41,598 bases of DNA. Origin: CAYMUL01 sp964393605. GTDB taxonomy: Bacteria; Bacteroidota; Ignavibacteria; Ignavibacteriales; Ignavibacteriaceae. Shown here in pieces: positions 14,869 through 23,506 of this stretch (positions are counted from its first letter, which is position 1; each line of letters starts with the position of its first letter). The position numbers were made by a program, and so were the translations under genes. The notes beneath the pieces were generated by a model. It saw only the letters and a list, made by a program, of their open reading frames with translations. It was not told where the DNA came from and did no database searches. Location of the stretch: NCBI GenBank assembly GCA_964393605.1, contig CAYMUL010000028.1, forward strand, positions 1 through 41,598, written 5' to 3'.

Positions 14869-16578
14869 TTAATCAATCTTCGTATCTCTTTTTACGGAGG
14901 GAATGAAATCAACAGGTCGCCCAATCTTTTCTTTTCCAAGAATTTCCCTTGAACGATCGAGTGCATCATCAATATTTCCGAGAACATTTTCTTCGCCAAA
15001 AAGATCGAGAACACCCGCTTGCGTCATTGCAAATAAAGGCTGTGCGTGAACTCCTGAAAGTAGCATTTTAGTGTTGTGCTTTGCGGCATCGTAATAAAAA
15101 TCTTTTAAAGTTTGCAATCCGGTCGCATCAATTGCCGGAACGTTTCTCATACGAATGATTCTAATTTTCGGTGGGTTCTCCACAAACGACATCTGCTCTT
15201 TAAATTTCTTTGCCGCACCAAAGAAAAATGGTCCGTTGATTTCAAATACTTCAACACCTTCGGGAATTTGTTTTTTATCAATCGAGTTTGGATCAGAAAT
15301 TTCATCGGGGTCTTCCAATTCTCGAGTAACTACACTTATGTTAGAAACTTCCGACATTCGCTTCATGAATAGTAAAACAGAAAGAACCATTCCTATTTCA
15401 ATTGCGATTGTCAAATCAAAAATAACCGTTAAGAAAAAAGTAGTCAACAATACGGCAACATCGCTACGCGGACTTTTAAGCAACGACTTAAATGCATGAA
15501 TCTCGCTCATGTTATAAGAAACCATAATCAGTATAGCCGCTAAAGTAGCCATCGGAATCAACTTTGCATATTGCCCGAAGAATAGCATGATTAACAAAAG
15601 CGTTAATGCGTGAATTATTCCTGCGATTGGAGTTCTTCCGCCGTTTTTAATATTTGTGGCGGTTCGTGCAATTGCGCCGGTTGCAGGTATTCCGCCGAAG
15701 AGCGGGGTAACAATGTTTGCAATTCCTTGCGCAATAAGTTCTGTGTTGCTCCTGTGTTTACCGCCGATCATTCCATCTGCAACAACAGCTGAAAGGAGGG
15801 ATTCAATTCCCGCAAGAATAGCAATTACGGTTGCCGGTCCGATTAAATTTCTGATGACGGCAAAATCAATTTCATAAAAACTTGGCGAAGGAAGATTAGA
15901 AGGAATCTCTCCATATTTACTTCCGATTGTATCTACAGGTAAATTAAAAAATTGTACGAGTGCAGTTGTAATTAAGATTGCTATCAACGAGCCGGGAATT
16001 TTATGTGTAACTTTTGGCCAGAAAATCATTATCAGTAACGCAAGAGTTGAGAGTCCTAATACATGAAAGTTAATTGAAGAAAATGATGCAAAGTACATCA
16101 ACCACTTTTCATGAAATTCGGTCGGCATTTGAGAAATCTTTAAGCCAAAAAAATCTTTTATCTGAGTTGAAAAAATTAGAAGCGCAATGCCGCTCGTGAA
16201 TCCAACTACAACAGGATACGGAATAAATTTTATCATCGAACCGAATTTTATCAATCCCATAATTACTAAAATTATCCCAGCCATAATTGTTGCAATTGCA
16301 AGTCCGGTAGTTCCGTAGTTTTGAATGATGCCATAAACGATGATGATAAATGCGCCCGTCGGTCCGCCAATTTGTACGCGACTTCCACCGAAAAATGAAA
16401 TAAGAAAACCGGCGATGATGGCTGTTATCAAGCCTTTCTCCGGCGTAACTCCGGAGGCAATTCCGAATGCTATTGCAAGCGGTAATGCAACAACTCCGAC
16501 AATCACTCCTGCGATTGCATCAGAAATAAATTGTTCTTTAGTGTAATTTTTTAGAGTAGTAAAAAGTTTGGGATTCAA
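14869..16578 (-). CDS. SulP-family anion transporter with STAS domain
   Basis: An inner-membrane carrier of 569 residues. The N-terminal transport domain shows the SulP signature (GSRVQIGGPTGAFIIIVYGI) and about a dozen hydrophobic segments to about residue 410, including GGIPATGAIARTATNIKNGG. A C-terminal STAS domain spans about 430-550 (EVFEINGPFFFGAAKKF, then IRMRNVPAIDATGLQTLKDF). Members carry sulfate, bicarbonate or other anions; the substrate cannot be read here and no carbonic anhydrase or sulfate gene is adjacent. A TATTTTTG box (16618-16611, minus strand) may be its -7 promoter element, without a clear upstream box. Confidence 0.93.
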   Translation of the reverse strand: MNPKLFTTLKNYTKEQFISDAIAGVIVGVVALPLAIAFGIASGVTPEKGLITAIIAGFLISFFGGSRVQIGGPTGAFIIIVYGIIQNYGTTGLAIATIMAGIILVIMGLIKFGSMIKFIPYPVVVGFTSGIALLIFSTQIKDFFGLKISQMPTEFHEKWLMYFASFSSINFHVLGLSTLALLIMIFWPKVTHKIPGSLIAILITTALVQFFNLPVDTIGSKYGEIPSNLPSPSFYEIDFAVIRNLIGPATVIAILAGIESLLSAVVADGMIGGKHRSNTELIAQGIANIVTPLFGGIPATGAIARTATNIKNGGRTPIAGIIHALTLLLIMLFFGQYAKLIPMATLAAILIMVSYNMSEIHAFKSLLKSPRSDVAVLLTTFFLTVIFDLTIAIEIGMVLSVLLFMKRMSEVSNISVVTRELEDPDEISDPNSIDKKQIPEGVEVFEINGPFFFGAAKKFKEQMSFVENPPKIRIIRMRNVPAIDATGLQTLKDFYYDAAKHNTKMLLSGVHAQPLFAMTQAGVLDLFGEENVLGNIDDALDRSREILGKEKIGRPVDFIPSVKRDTKID

Positions 16579-16668
16579 TTTGTTTTATCTTTAAGTGAAA
16601 ATATCTTTACCAAAAATAAGATATTTAATTAACTGAAAAAATTGATCGAAGTGTTGTTTGATAAATAT

Positions 16669-17628
16669 TTATAATTTTTCTTTCACGATTTTGTTTCGAA
16701 AGAAATTCATCAGTAGTGAATTCACATGCAACGGCTCGTCTGTATTCATCATGTGTCCCGCATTTTTGAGAAGATGCACTTCAACATTGTGGAAAAATTT
16801 TTCGGCACGCTCTTTTACTTCGTCAGTTGGTCCGGCAACTTCATCTTTCTCTCCGAGCAGTAATAAAATTGGATTGAGAATACTTTTAAGTTCTTCATCG
16901 TCAAGAGTCCACGGAGTAGGGAGGAAGCCGCGGCAGTCCATTGCAATCAACATGTGTTCTTCAAATCTTTTTTTTGTGTTTTGATTTTCACCGAGCGTCC
17001 ATTCAATCATCTCTTTTTTCTTCGCATCAGTCGGAAACCAAACGAGAGAAAGAATTTTCGCAATTGTTCCAAATGATGCGGAAGGAATTCCCATCGGTCC
17101 GAGCAATGCAATCTTGTTCACACGATTTGGATTTCGAAGTGCAAAATTCATCGCACCCCAGCCGCCCATTGATGCACCGACAAGATTTGCTTTTTCAATT
17201 TGTAATGAATCAAAAACTTCATTCAGCCACTCGGAATATAAATCGGCATCGTCAACGGGTTCATCAATATTATTCAATTTGCTTTTCCCGATGTCGCCAA
17301 TCATATCAACTGCATAAACATTAAAATGACTGCTCAGTTCTTCGATGTTGTCAAGCCACATTGCTGAAGTAACACCCATCGCATGTAAAAGAATCAATGG
17401 CGGATTATTCTTATCGCCGCTGTGAATAATATGCGTCTCACCGAATTTTGTTTGAACATAGAAAGTATCAAACTCAACGGGCCACTCTGCAAGTTTGGAG
17501 TTGTAAATTTTTATTATATCAATTTCATGTTGAGGAGTTTTATACATTAGCGAAGAACTGCAGCCGCAGAGCAAAAGTAATGCTGCGATGAAAAATAAAT
17601 TCTTAAGATATTTATTTATCGAATTCAT
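16669..17628 (-). CDS. Alpha/beta-hydrolase lipoprotein
   Basis: A 319-residue hydrolase anchored by lipidation: residues 1-23 end in the lipobox LCGC (Cys23). The alpha/beta-hydrolase core is complete: oxyanion region LLHAMGV, nucleophile Ser153 in GASMGG, probable acid Asp262 in GEKDEV, and His292 in AGHMM. The C-terminal 'GHMMNTDEPLHVNSLLMNFF' is typical of carboxylesterase / MhpC-like enzymes. The substrate is unknown. The start codon lies 11 bases after the stop of the QueG-like gene, so the two are probably co-transcribed. Confidence 0.9.
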   Translation of the reverse strand: MNSINKYLKNLFFIAALLLLCGCSSSLMYKTPQHEIDIIKIYNSKLAEWPVEFDTFYVQTKFGETHIIHSGDKNNPPLILLHAMGVTSAMWLDNIEELSSHFNVYAVDMIGDIGKSKLNNIDEPVDDADLYSEWLNEVFDSLQIEKANLVGASMGGWGAMNFALRNPNRVNKIALLGPMGIPSASFGTIAKILSLVWFPTDAKKKEMIEWTLGENQNTKKRFEEHMLIAMDCRGFLPTPWTLDDEELKSILNPILLLLGEKDEVAGPTDEVKERAEKFFHNVEVHLLKNAGHMMNTDEPLHVNSLLMNFFRNKIVKEKL

Positions 17629-17639
17629 GTTTTTAATCC

Positions 17640-18560
17640 TTAGTTGAGTTTATCGTTACGATAAATTAATGTTGTTAAGTTTCTTTTGAATGAATCAAAA
17701 TTAATATGCGTTTCAATCAAGTCGAGAGAAATTATTTTTTCTCGAAGAGTTTGTGAACAACCGCTCAAATCGTTTGAGTTGATGATTGAATTTGTTTCTT
17801 CTTCATTGAAGTGAATCTTTGAAACCGACCAATCTCTGACTTGTTTATTTTCGGGGCAAAACTTCTGGCATAAAATGCAACCGACTAAACTATTGTGCGC
17901 ATCATTGTCTATCCAATCGGGAAATTCGCCTTTGTTCTCGTTAAAAAAAGTCAAACATTTTTCTGCATGAATCAAAAATCTCTCTGTTGAAATTGCATTT
18001 GTCGGGCAAACATTAACACACGCTACGCAATGATTACACCGCTCAAGCATGCGTGGTTCTTGAGGATCACCAATATCAGTTTCTATCGAAGTATAGAACG
18101 ATACAAGTTGATAAAAACTTCCGAAACCCGGAATGAATGTGATATTGTTTCGTCCATAGAATGCAAGTCCGCAACGAACTGCAAGAGATTTTTCCGGCAA
18201 TTTCGTTCGAATGAATTTGAGATTTTTTTTTTCATTTAAGTTTGCAAGTAATGTTTCAATGCTTCGCGGGATGGAGTTATAGCCAGTGTAAGTCGGCGGA
18301 ATAGTTAGAGTTTTTGTTTGATCTTGAAAAGTGAACTCAACATGAATTTGCGGGCGGGGAATGGCGACGATCAAAATAGATTTTACATCAGCCGGAGCGA
18401 TGTATTCAAAATTATTGAAGTAACGATTGAAGAGGGAAGTATCAATCTCTCCCGCTCTAAAACGCTTTTCAATATCTGATTTTATATCATCTATAATTTT
18501 CAAAGAAACAAGCTTTGCTTTGAATCCGCTATTCTCTAATGCACTAACAACCAAATTCAT
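17640..18560 (-). CDS. QueG-like protein with two [4Fe-4S] clusters
   Basis: A 306-residue iron-sulfur protein. Cysteines 175, 178, 181 and 185 form a CxxCxxCxxxCP cluster motif. Cys202 with 228, 231 and 235 (GCILCQKFCPENK) forms the second cluster, an arrangement like epoxyqueuosine reductase (QueG). RCGLAFYGRNNITFIPGFGSF also resembles the QueG core (GLGWIGKH...). It is shorter than a typical QueG (roughly 350-380 residues) and has no HEAT repeats at the end, so it may be a QueG relative rather than the tRNA enzyme itself. The neighbours (hydrolase, toxin-antitoxin) give no pathway hint. Confidence 0.8.
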   Translation of the reverse strand: MNLVVSALENSGFKAKLVSLKIIDDIKSDIEKRFRAGEIDTSLFNRYFNNFEYIAPADVKSILIVAIPRPQIHVEFTFQDQTKTLTIPPTYTGYNSIPRSIETLLANLNEKKNLKFIRTKLPEKSLAVRCGLAFYGRNNITFIPGFGSFYQLVSFYTSIETDIGDPQEPRMLERCNHCVACVNVCPTNAISTERFLIHAEKCLTFFNENKGEFPDWIDNDAHNSLVGCILCQKFCPENKQVRDWSVSKIHFNEEETNSIINSNDLSGCSQTLREKIISLDLIETHINFDSFKRNLTTLIYRNDKLN

Positions 18561-18587
18561 AATTTATTTATTTTCTTTTGCGATGAA

Positions 18588-18902
18588 TTAATTCAGTCCA
18601 ATAATTGCATCAAGATTTCTTGAGCCGTGTATAATTCGGTGAATTTCAATTCGCTTCTTTTTAATGATGTAGAAGATCAAATACACTTCAACGATAAGCA
18701 CTCGATAACCATAACTACGCAGCTTAATATTCCGTGGGACTACTCCTAATTGTGGTTGCTGTTCAAGAAGTCTGATTCTTGAATCGAGTTTATCAATAAA
18801 TTTTTCCGCCGCAATTATATTTTTCTCTGAGATGTAATCGAAAATAGAATTCAAATCATCAACAGCGATAGGCAAAAAGCGAATCTCGAATTTACCTTGC
18901 AC
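18588..18902 (-). CDS. RelE/ParE-family toxin
   Basis: A 104-residue protein with the ParE/RelE fold pattern: EIRFLPIAVDDLNSIFDYI at the start, a helix AAEKFIDKLDSRIRLLEQQP, then LRSYGYRVLIVEVYLIFYII and EIHRIIHGSRN at the end. ParE members poison DNA gyrase and RelE members cut mRNA; the sequence alone does not settle which. Its start overlaps the end of the antitoxin gene by 11 bases, the usual arrangement. Confidence 0.9.
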   Translation of the reverse strand: MQGKFEIRFLPIAVDDLNSIFDYISEKNIIAAEKFIDKLDSRIRLLEQQPQLGVVPRNIKLRSYGYRVLIVEVYLIFYIIKKKRIEIHRIIHGSRNLDAIIGLN

Positions 18903-19161
18903 TAATTTTCTTTCTTATTTTCTTCATGACTTGAGCGTGTGTAATTCCTTTTTCTCCGGCAGCAGATTGCGCTTGTGCAACACTTAATTGTTCGAATAAT
19001 TCGAGTTTAGCTTGAAGTCGTTCATAGTGATTTATACTCATCACAACTAAATCGCCCTCGCCGTTTGTCGTGAGATAAACGGGTTTATCTTCTTTGTGAC
19101 AGATAGAGGCAATTTCTCTTGTCTTATTTCGCAGAGCTGAAATGGATTTAATTATAGGCAT
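18892..19161 (-). CDS. Phd/YefM-family antitoxin
   Basis: An 89-residue antitoxin. The N-terminal DNA-binding part has the Phd/YefM pattern (SISALRNKTREIASICHKED, KPVYLTTNGEGDLVVMSINHYERL). The C-terminal half (QLSVAQAQSAAGEKGITHAQV) should wrap the toxin. It lies first in the pair and would repress its own promoter. The upstream gap 19162-19234 is AT-rich and no clear operator palindrome was recognised. Confidence 0.9.
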   Translation of the reverse strand: MPIIKSISALRNKTREIASICHKEDKPVYLTTNGEGDLVVMSINHYERLQAKLELFEQLSVAQAQSAAGEKGITHAQVMKKIRKKISAR

Positions 19162-19234
19162 ATTTTACTCCAATTATTTTTGAGCGTAAATTAATACCAA
19201 ATTATGATAAAATAAAGTGTGGAATAAGTTCACG

Positions 19235-19816
19235 CTAAAATTCTTTAAAAATTGTTTCTCTAATCTTTTTCCATTCTGATTTAAGAATGCTGTAATAAAT
19301 AGTATCGCGTCTTCTTCCATCGGGCATAAGTGTATGGCTGCGCAAAATCCCTTCTTCAACTGCTCCAATTTTCATCATTGCTTTTCGGGACTGCATGTTT
19401 AGAACATCGGTTTTCAATTCGACTCGTTCGATTCCAAGATTCTCAAAAGCATTTTGGAGAAGAAGAAACTTGCATGCTTTGTTTAATCCCGTTCCTTGAA
19501 ATTTTTTTCCGAGCCAGGTCCAGCCGATCTCCAATCTTTTATCTCTTTCGGAAATGTTTGCATAGCTTGTGCATCCGGCAATGCGATTGGCTCGCTTATC
19601 TATAATTGTAAAAGGATAGCGGAATTTTCTTTCCCGTTCTTTTATAGAATCTTCAACATACTTTCGCAAATCTTCTTCTGTTTGAATTCTGTTCGTTGTG
19701 CGAATCCAAATTGATTCATCGAATGCGATCTCGATGAAAGCGTTGAAATCGCTCTCTTCAAGCGGTCTCAGTTTAGCGATAGAATTTTCGAATGATTTAT
19801 TAAAATCCAATTTCAT
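19235..19816 (-). CDS. GNAT acetyltransferase, RimJ/RimL type
   Basis: A 193-residue acetyl-CoA-dependent N-acetyltransferase. LRPLEESDFNAFIEI opens the domain, EIGWTWLGKKFQGTGLNKAC is the acetyl-CoA-binding stretch (Q-G-T-G as the loop), and VELKTDVLNMQSRKAMMKIG with the end GRRRDTIYYSILKSEW is typical of the RimJ/RimL group. The substrate could be a protein N-terminus, spermidine or a small molecule. It begins 13 bases after the TrpF-like gene and is probably translated from the same mRNA. Confidence 0.9.
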   Translation of the reverse strand: MKLDFNKSFENSIAKLRPLEESDFNAFIEIAFDESIWIRTTNRIQTEEDLRKYVEDSIKERERKFRYPFTIIDKRANRIAGCTSYANISERDKRLEIGWTWLGKKFQGTGLNKACKFLLLQNAFENLGIERVELKTDVLNMQSRKAMMKIGAVEEGILRSHTLMPDGRRRDTIYYSILKSEWKKIRETIFKEF

Positions 19817-19829
19817 TTTCCTTTATTGT

Positions 19830-20495
19830 CTAACAACATTTTTGATTATTGATTTGCATAAATAAGCGAGCAAGTTTTTCTTCATCAAGTTTTCCATTTG
19901 TGCGGACACTGCTGCACAAATCCAATCCGAATGGATTAACTTTTTCAATTGCATCACGCACATTCGATTCATTCAATCCGCCGGCTAAGAAAACGGGAAT
20001 CGAAACATCATCAACAATTTTTCTGCTTATCTCCCAATTGTGTACTCTGCCGGTTCCACCAAGTTCTTTTATTTTCAAGTTGGGATTTCCGGAATCGAGT
20101 AGCAGTGCGTCAACAAATTGTTCAACTGCTTTTGCTTCGCGAATAGAATTGTCATCGAGAACGTGAATTACTTGAACGAGTTTAATTCCCGGTAATTCTT
20201 TTCTCAATATTTTTAGTTGGTCAAAAGGAACGGCATCAACTAATTGCAGTGTGTTCACTTTTGTTTTTCTTTGCTGATTAATAATTGAGTCAGCATCTTG
20301 TTTGCCTGTGAGAAGAAAAGTTGCAATTGGCGGCGGAACGGATTCGACAATCTCTGTGATTAAATCTTCGCTTATCACTCCGGGTCCGCTTGGCATTGAG
20401 GAAACTAATCCTAATGCAGATGCGCTGTGTTTAATTGCGATCATCGCTTCGTCAACGCTGCTTATACAGCAGATTTTTATTTTCGGTATTTTCAT
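19830..20495 (-). CDS. TrpF-like (phosphoribosylanthranilate isomerase family) protein
   Basis: A 221-residue TIM-barrel protein of the TrpF family. Conserved parts: KIKICC at residues 5-10 (Cys9 in the catalytic position), LLLDSG with Asp134 as the second catalytic residue, GGTGRVHNW (147-155), VFLAGGLNESNV, and FGLDLCSSVRTNGKLDEEKL. It departs from classical TrpF in having KICCIS for KICGIT, MPSGPG where FVFxxxSPR is usual, and LQLVD for LQLHG. No other tryptophan gene is nearby; a GNAT gene follows. It may be a paralog with another substrate, so the symbol is left empty. Confidence 0.8.
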   Translation of the reverse strand: MKIPKIKICCISSVDEAMIAIKHSASALGLVSSMPSGPGVISEDLITEIVESVPPPIATFLLTGKQDADSIINQQRKTKVNTLQLVDAVPFDQLKILRKELPGIKLVQVIHVLDDNSIREAKAVEQFVDALLLDSGNPNLKIKELGGTGRVHNWEISRKIVDDVSIPVFLAGGLNESNVRDAIEKVNPFGLDLCSSVRTNGKLDEEKLARLFMQINNQKCC

Positions 20496-20524
20496 TTCAA
20501 TTCTCCATCATTATTTTGTTACTA

Positions 20525-20620
20525 ATTCTTAGTGTTGCTAAGTGCCCTAAGTGTCTTAGTGGTGAATCCTTTTTTTACCACTAAGTCACTAAGAATACGA
20601 AGATTCACTAAGTAAAAATT
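20525..20620. repeat. Inverted pair of 'CTTAGTG' repeats, potential long hairpin
   Basis: ATTCTTAGTG (20525-20534) pairs with CACTAAGAAT (20587-20596), and inside it CTTAGTGGT (20555-20563) pairs with ACCACTAAG (20577-20585). The phrases 'cttagtg...cttagtggtgaa' belong to the same G/T-rich style seen at 265-655, 22853-22887 and 41521-41558. The element fills the 165-bp gap between the DUF5916 and TrpF-like genes. Confidence 0.7.
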
Positions 20621-20660
20621 ACAATTGCTCATAACATCTTTCTATGCAAGCGAAAATTAG

Positions 20661-22820
20661 CTAATAAATATTCAACGTATTATTTATCTTCACAGCGAAA
20701 GACCAATTATCATTTTTAGTTGAAGTTAAAGATCCGTTCTCATTCCAATTTAGTTTTTCTTTATTGAACACAAAATAAATATAACTTCCTTTCATATACT
20801 CATACGAAGCAGTAAAATTTATAATGGGATTATTCTGCTCGAATTCATTGTCATTCGGTATTTCAACTTTGTTTAATTGAACAACTGCACGCAGATTTAT
20901 TCTATCAGTTAAATTATGTTCGAGTTTTATTCTATGCAATGTTTGGAAATATTGCGCTTGATATTCAGAACCATACAAACGAATATTCTCTAACGAATAT
21001 GTAACATTTGTAGTAGAACTAAATCTCCAATAAGTTTCTACAATTAAATTATCATTAGCAGATTTTCTTTTCTCAAAATTATTGTAGTCAAGTTTCAATC
21101 CGATGGTTTTAGAATAATCTGTGTTTAATATTATTTGGCAAACCGCACGATTTTGTTCAACTAAAACAAATTTGCTGAATGCATCTTCTAATATCTTTTC
21201 TTCCGGCTGATTGGAAACAGTTCTATGTCTAAACAATCTTTTCGAAGAGGGGATATAGTTTAGCGATAAATTCCAATTGCCAAAATTTTGACTGAGATGC
21301 ATTGTTGCATCCAATGTAAAAATTAAGTTATTATAGAATTGATCGGGATGAGTGTATAACGTATTGTATTCGTATTTAAACTTCGGTGTAATAACTCTGA
21401 ACAGACTATTTTCATCAAAGAAGGAATAAGTTATCCAAGCATGGTGAAGTATTTGATTTGACAGCGTATTATGTCCGGTGATGTTCGGATTATAAAATTG
21501 CGTTTTGAAATGATTCCAATAAGCAACAGTAAATTCTCGCGTAACCCATCGAACAGAGTTCACCGACTCATATTCATTTTTTGCATTTTGTCTGTTGATC
21601 GTTCCGAACCAAGTATAAGCAGTAAGTCGTTTATCAAAAAACCAGGTACGTAAATTAGTTGTAAAGTTATAATCAGTTCTTGACTGTTGATTTTTTACTC
21701 CACCGATTAAATCAATATAAAAAGTTTCATTATCAGTCCAGCGAACATCACTCAAATACCATTTGTTTTGTTTGCGGTCAAGAATCCAGGTGAGATCATA
21801 TTTCAAATTATCGCGAACATCTCTCAATTTAATTCCAACATCAATATCTTCGATGTTGCGTGTGTTCACTGCAAGTCCGGGATATAAATCGCTCGACTCA
21901 GTAAAGAAAGGTCGCTTCTCGGGATAAGAAGCCGGTACATCATCAACGTTGATGATAAGTTGGTCGGTTTCAATTTGCGCAAAGTCTGGATTCACAGTTG
22001 CGATTACAGTCATTGAAGAAAGTGGATTGTATTTCAACTCTCCGCCGAATTTAAATTTATTATCACGAACATCTGTTAAAGAATTTTTTTTCATCGAGTA
22101 AAAAGAATAGGGTGTGAAGAAAAGAGAAGTTTCTTTTTTCAAACCGGTTAAGCGGCGAAGTTTTATAAAATCGCTAATTCTAAACGGTTCATTTTTGTCA
22201 ACGATGTTGTTCAAAATAACTTCTTTGTTTTGTGCATAATCGCGACGGAACTTAATTCCCCAGTCTTGTTCATCTTTATCTTGAAAGTTGATTGAAGAGA
22301 GTGGTAGCTGAAATTCAAAAGTCCAAAAATTATTTTCAATCGTAGTTAAAGAAGAAAAAATTGCATCCCACTTAAAATCCCAATTGCCATTTGCATCAAG
22401 AGTTCCATCAACTACCGAGTTAGAAGGATTGATAGAAAAAAAGTAAGCCGAATTGCCGTTGTTCAGCGGGTCAATAACAATACCGATAGCGTCTCCGTCA
22501 AGAATCATCGGTGAATCTTTTCTTCCGTTGCTCGATTTGATTGTTGCTTTCGACTGATACAATTTTCCGGCTATGTAAATATTTTTTTCATCGTTAAGAA
22601 AATATATTTCTGTCTGCACCGTTGGAACTGCAAAAATCTCAGGTTCGAGTTGAACGAAAGAATTGAATTTAAATCCAGAATTATAAACCGCATCAATTTT
22701 GCCATCGAGAATGGGCGTTTCTAATGCCGGCTGAAGTTTAGTATTTCCGCCGCCGATTGCATTGCTGATGATAAACAGACTCATCAACGTTATAGTTAAA
22801 AGATTATTTAGTTTTTTCAT
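20661..22820 (-). CDS. Outer-membrane protein with CBM9-like and DUF5916 domains
   Basis: A 719-residue exported protein with a signal peptide of about 21 residues. About residues 30-190 resemble a carbohydrate-binding family 9-like domain (PILDGKIDAVYN, VQTEIYFLNDEKNIYIAGKL, DGDAIGIVIDP). The rest matches DUF5916: VNPDFAQIETDQLIINVDDV, YPEKRPFFTESSDLY, then alternating beta-strands ending in NNTLNIY, as for an outer-membrane barrel. Such proteins are common in Bacteroidota and often lie near peptidase or sugar genes; their function is not established. It is probably transcribed alone: repeats lie on both sides. Confidence 0.88.
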   Translation of the reverse strand: MKKLNNLLTITLMSLFIISNAIGGGNTKLQPALETPILDGKIDAVYNSGFKFNSFVQLEPEIFAVPTVQTEIYFLNDEKNIYIAGKLYQSKATIKSSNGRKDSPMILDGDAIGIVIDPLNNGNSAYFFSINPSNSVVDGTLDANGNWDFKWDAIFSSLTTIENNFWTFEFQLPLSSINFQDKDEQDWGIKFRRDYAQNKEVILNNIVDKNEPFRISDFIKLRRLTGLKKETSLFFTPYSFYSMKKNSLTDVRDNKFKFGGELKYNPLSSMTVIATVNPDFAQIETDQLIINVDDVPASYPEKRPFFTESSDLYPGLAVNTRNIEDIDVGIKLRDVRDNLKYDLTWILDRKQNKWYLSDVRWTDNETFYIDLIGGVKNQQSRTDYNFTTNLRTWFFDKRLTAYTWFGTINRQNAKNEYESVNSVRWVTREFTVAYWNHFKTQFYNPNITGHNTLSNQILHHAWITYSFFDENSLFRVITPKFKYEYNTLYTHPDQFYNNLIFTLDATMHLSQNFGNWNLSLNYIPSSKRLFRHRTVSNQPEEKILEDAFSKFVLVEQNRAVCQIILNTDYSKTIGLKLDYNNFEKRKSANDNLIVETYWRFSSTTNVTYSLENIRLYGSEYQAQYFQTLHRIKLEHNLTDRINLRAVVQLNKVEIPNDNEFEQNNPIINFTASYEYMKGSYIYFVFNKEKLNWNENGSLTSTKNDNWSFAVKINNTLNIY

Positions 22821-22852
22821 TTAGGTCTCCAATAAAATTTAATTTCACTAAT

Positions 22853-22887
22853 GGAGACGGAGAGGTGTCAAAAAAGACGCAGAGGAA
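22853..22887 (-). repeat. Copy of the 'CTCTGTGTCTCCGTGG' dispersed repeat
   Basis: Read on the minus strand the bases run CCTCTGCGTC...GACACCTCTCCGTCTCC, similar in style to 41521-41558 and to the CTTAGTG copies. It lies 33 bases upstream of the DUF5916 start codon, inside a 290-bp gap (22821-23110) that otherwise shows only a weak 70-codon frame. Confidence 0.5.
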
Positions 22888-23110
22888 TTTATTATTTACT
22901 GTTTATTATTTTTTCCAAAAGATATGATTTGTGCTTAGACATCGTTCTTAATTTCTGTTCAAAAGCTAGAAGAAATTCTATTAATTCTTTAAACCTGCTG
23001 GAGGGAGAATTATGAATAACAAGAGTGATGTGCCAAGAGTTTCGAAATTTTCCAAGATTATTTTGTTGGAAAATCAACAGAATATTTGATTTTATCTTTA
23101 GCATTTATAA

Positions 23111-23389
23111 ATGATAATTAATAAAATCCTGGTTGTTCGCAATCAGAAAGTTTTACTCGATCGGGATATTGCCGTCCTTTACGGTGTTGATGCAAGAGTA
23201 TTAAAGCAAATAGTAAAACGAAATATTAAACGTTTTCCCTCTGATTTTATGTTCACACTTAAAGAGAAAGAAATCGATTTAATGGTATCGCAATTTGTTA
23301 TACCATCAAAAAGTTATATTGGAGGCAACCATCCGATGGCTTTCACCGAACAATGCGTTGCGATGCTTTCACCCACTACTAATGCATGA
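23111..23389 (+). pseudogene. Truncated ORF6N-domain gene
   Basis: The 92 residues match the ORF6N domain found in phage and mobile-element proteins: VVRNQKVLLDRDIAVLYGVD, LKQIVKRNIKRFPSDFMFTL, MAFTEQCVAML. Normal members have about ten more residues before this and continue after 'GVAMLSSVLNS'; here Gly is Cys and the frame stops right after MLSPTTNA. Reading the other frames downstream does not recover the missing tail. I infer a remnant of a longer gene, perhaps once part of a mobile element. A short expressed protein cannot be excluded. Confidence 0.65.
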
Positions 23390-23506
23390 AATCCCAGATT
23401 TTAGACATTGGCAATGAAAAAAAATTGTTGAGCTCAACTCCAAAACCGCAAAGAATAATTTATCTCTTCAACAACTATCCGAACATCCACTATCATTTTT
23501 AGTTTT

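Noticed and set aside
17640..18560. Naming the Fe-S protein queG
   Set aside because: Cluster motifs match, but it is shorter than typical QueG and lacks a conserved tRNA-modification context.
22892..23104. 70-codon minus-strand frame in the DUF5916-ORF6N gap
   Set aside because: It has some helical character (RFKELIEFLLAFEQKLR) but no family match and no clear ribosome binding site. It may be a remnant, but I cannot support it as a gene.
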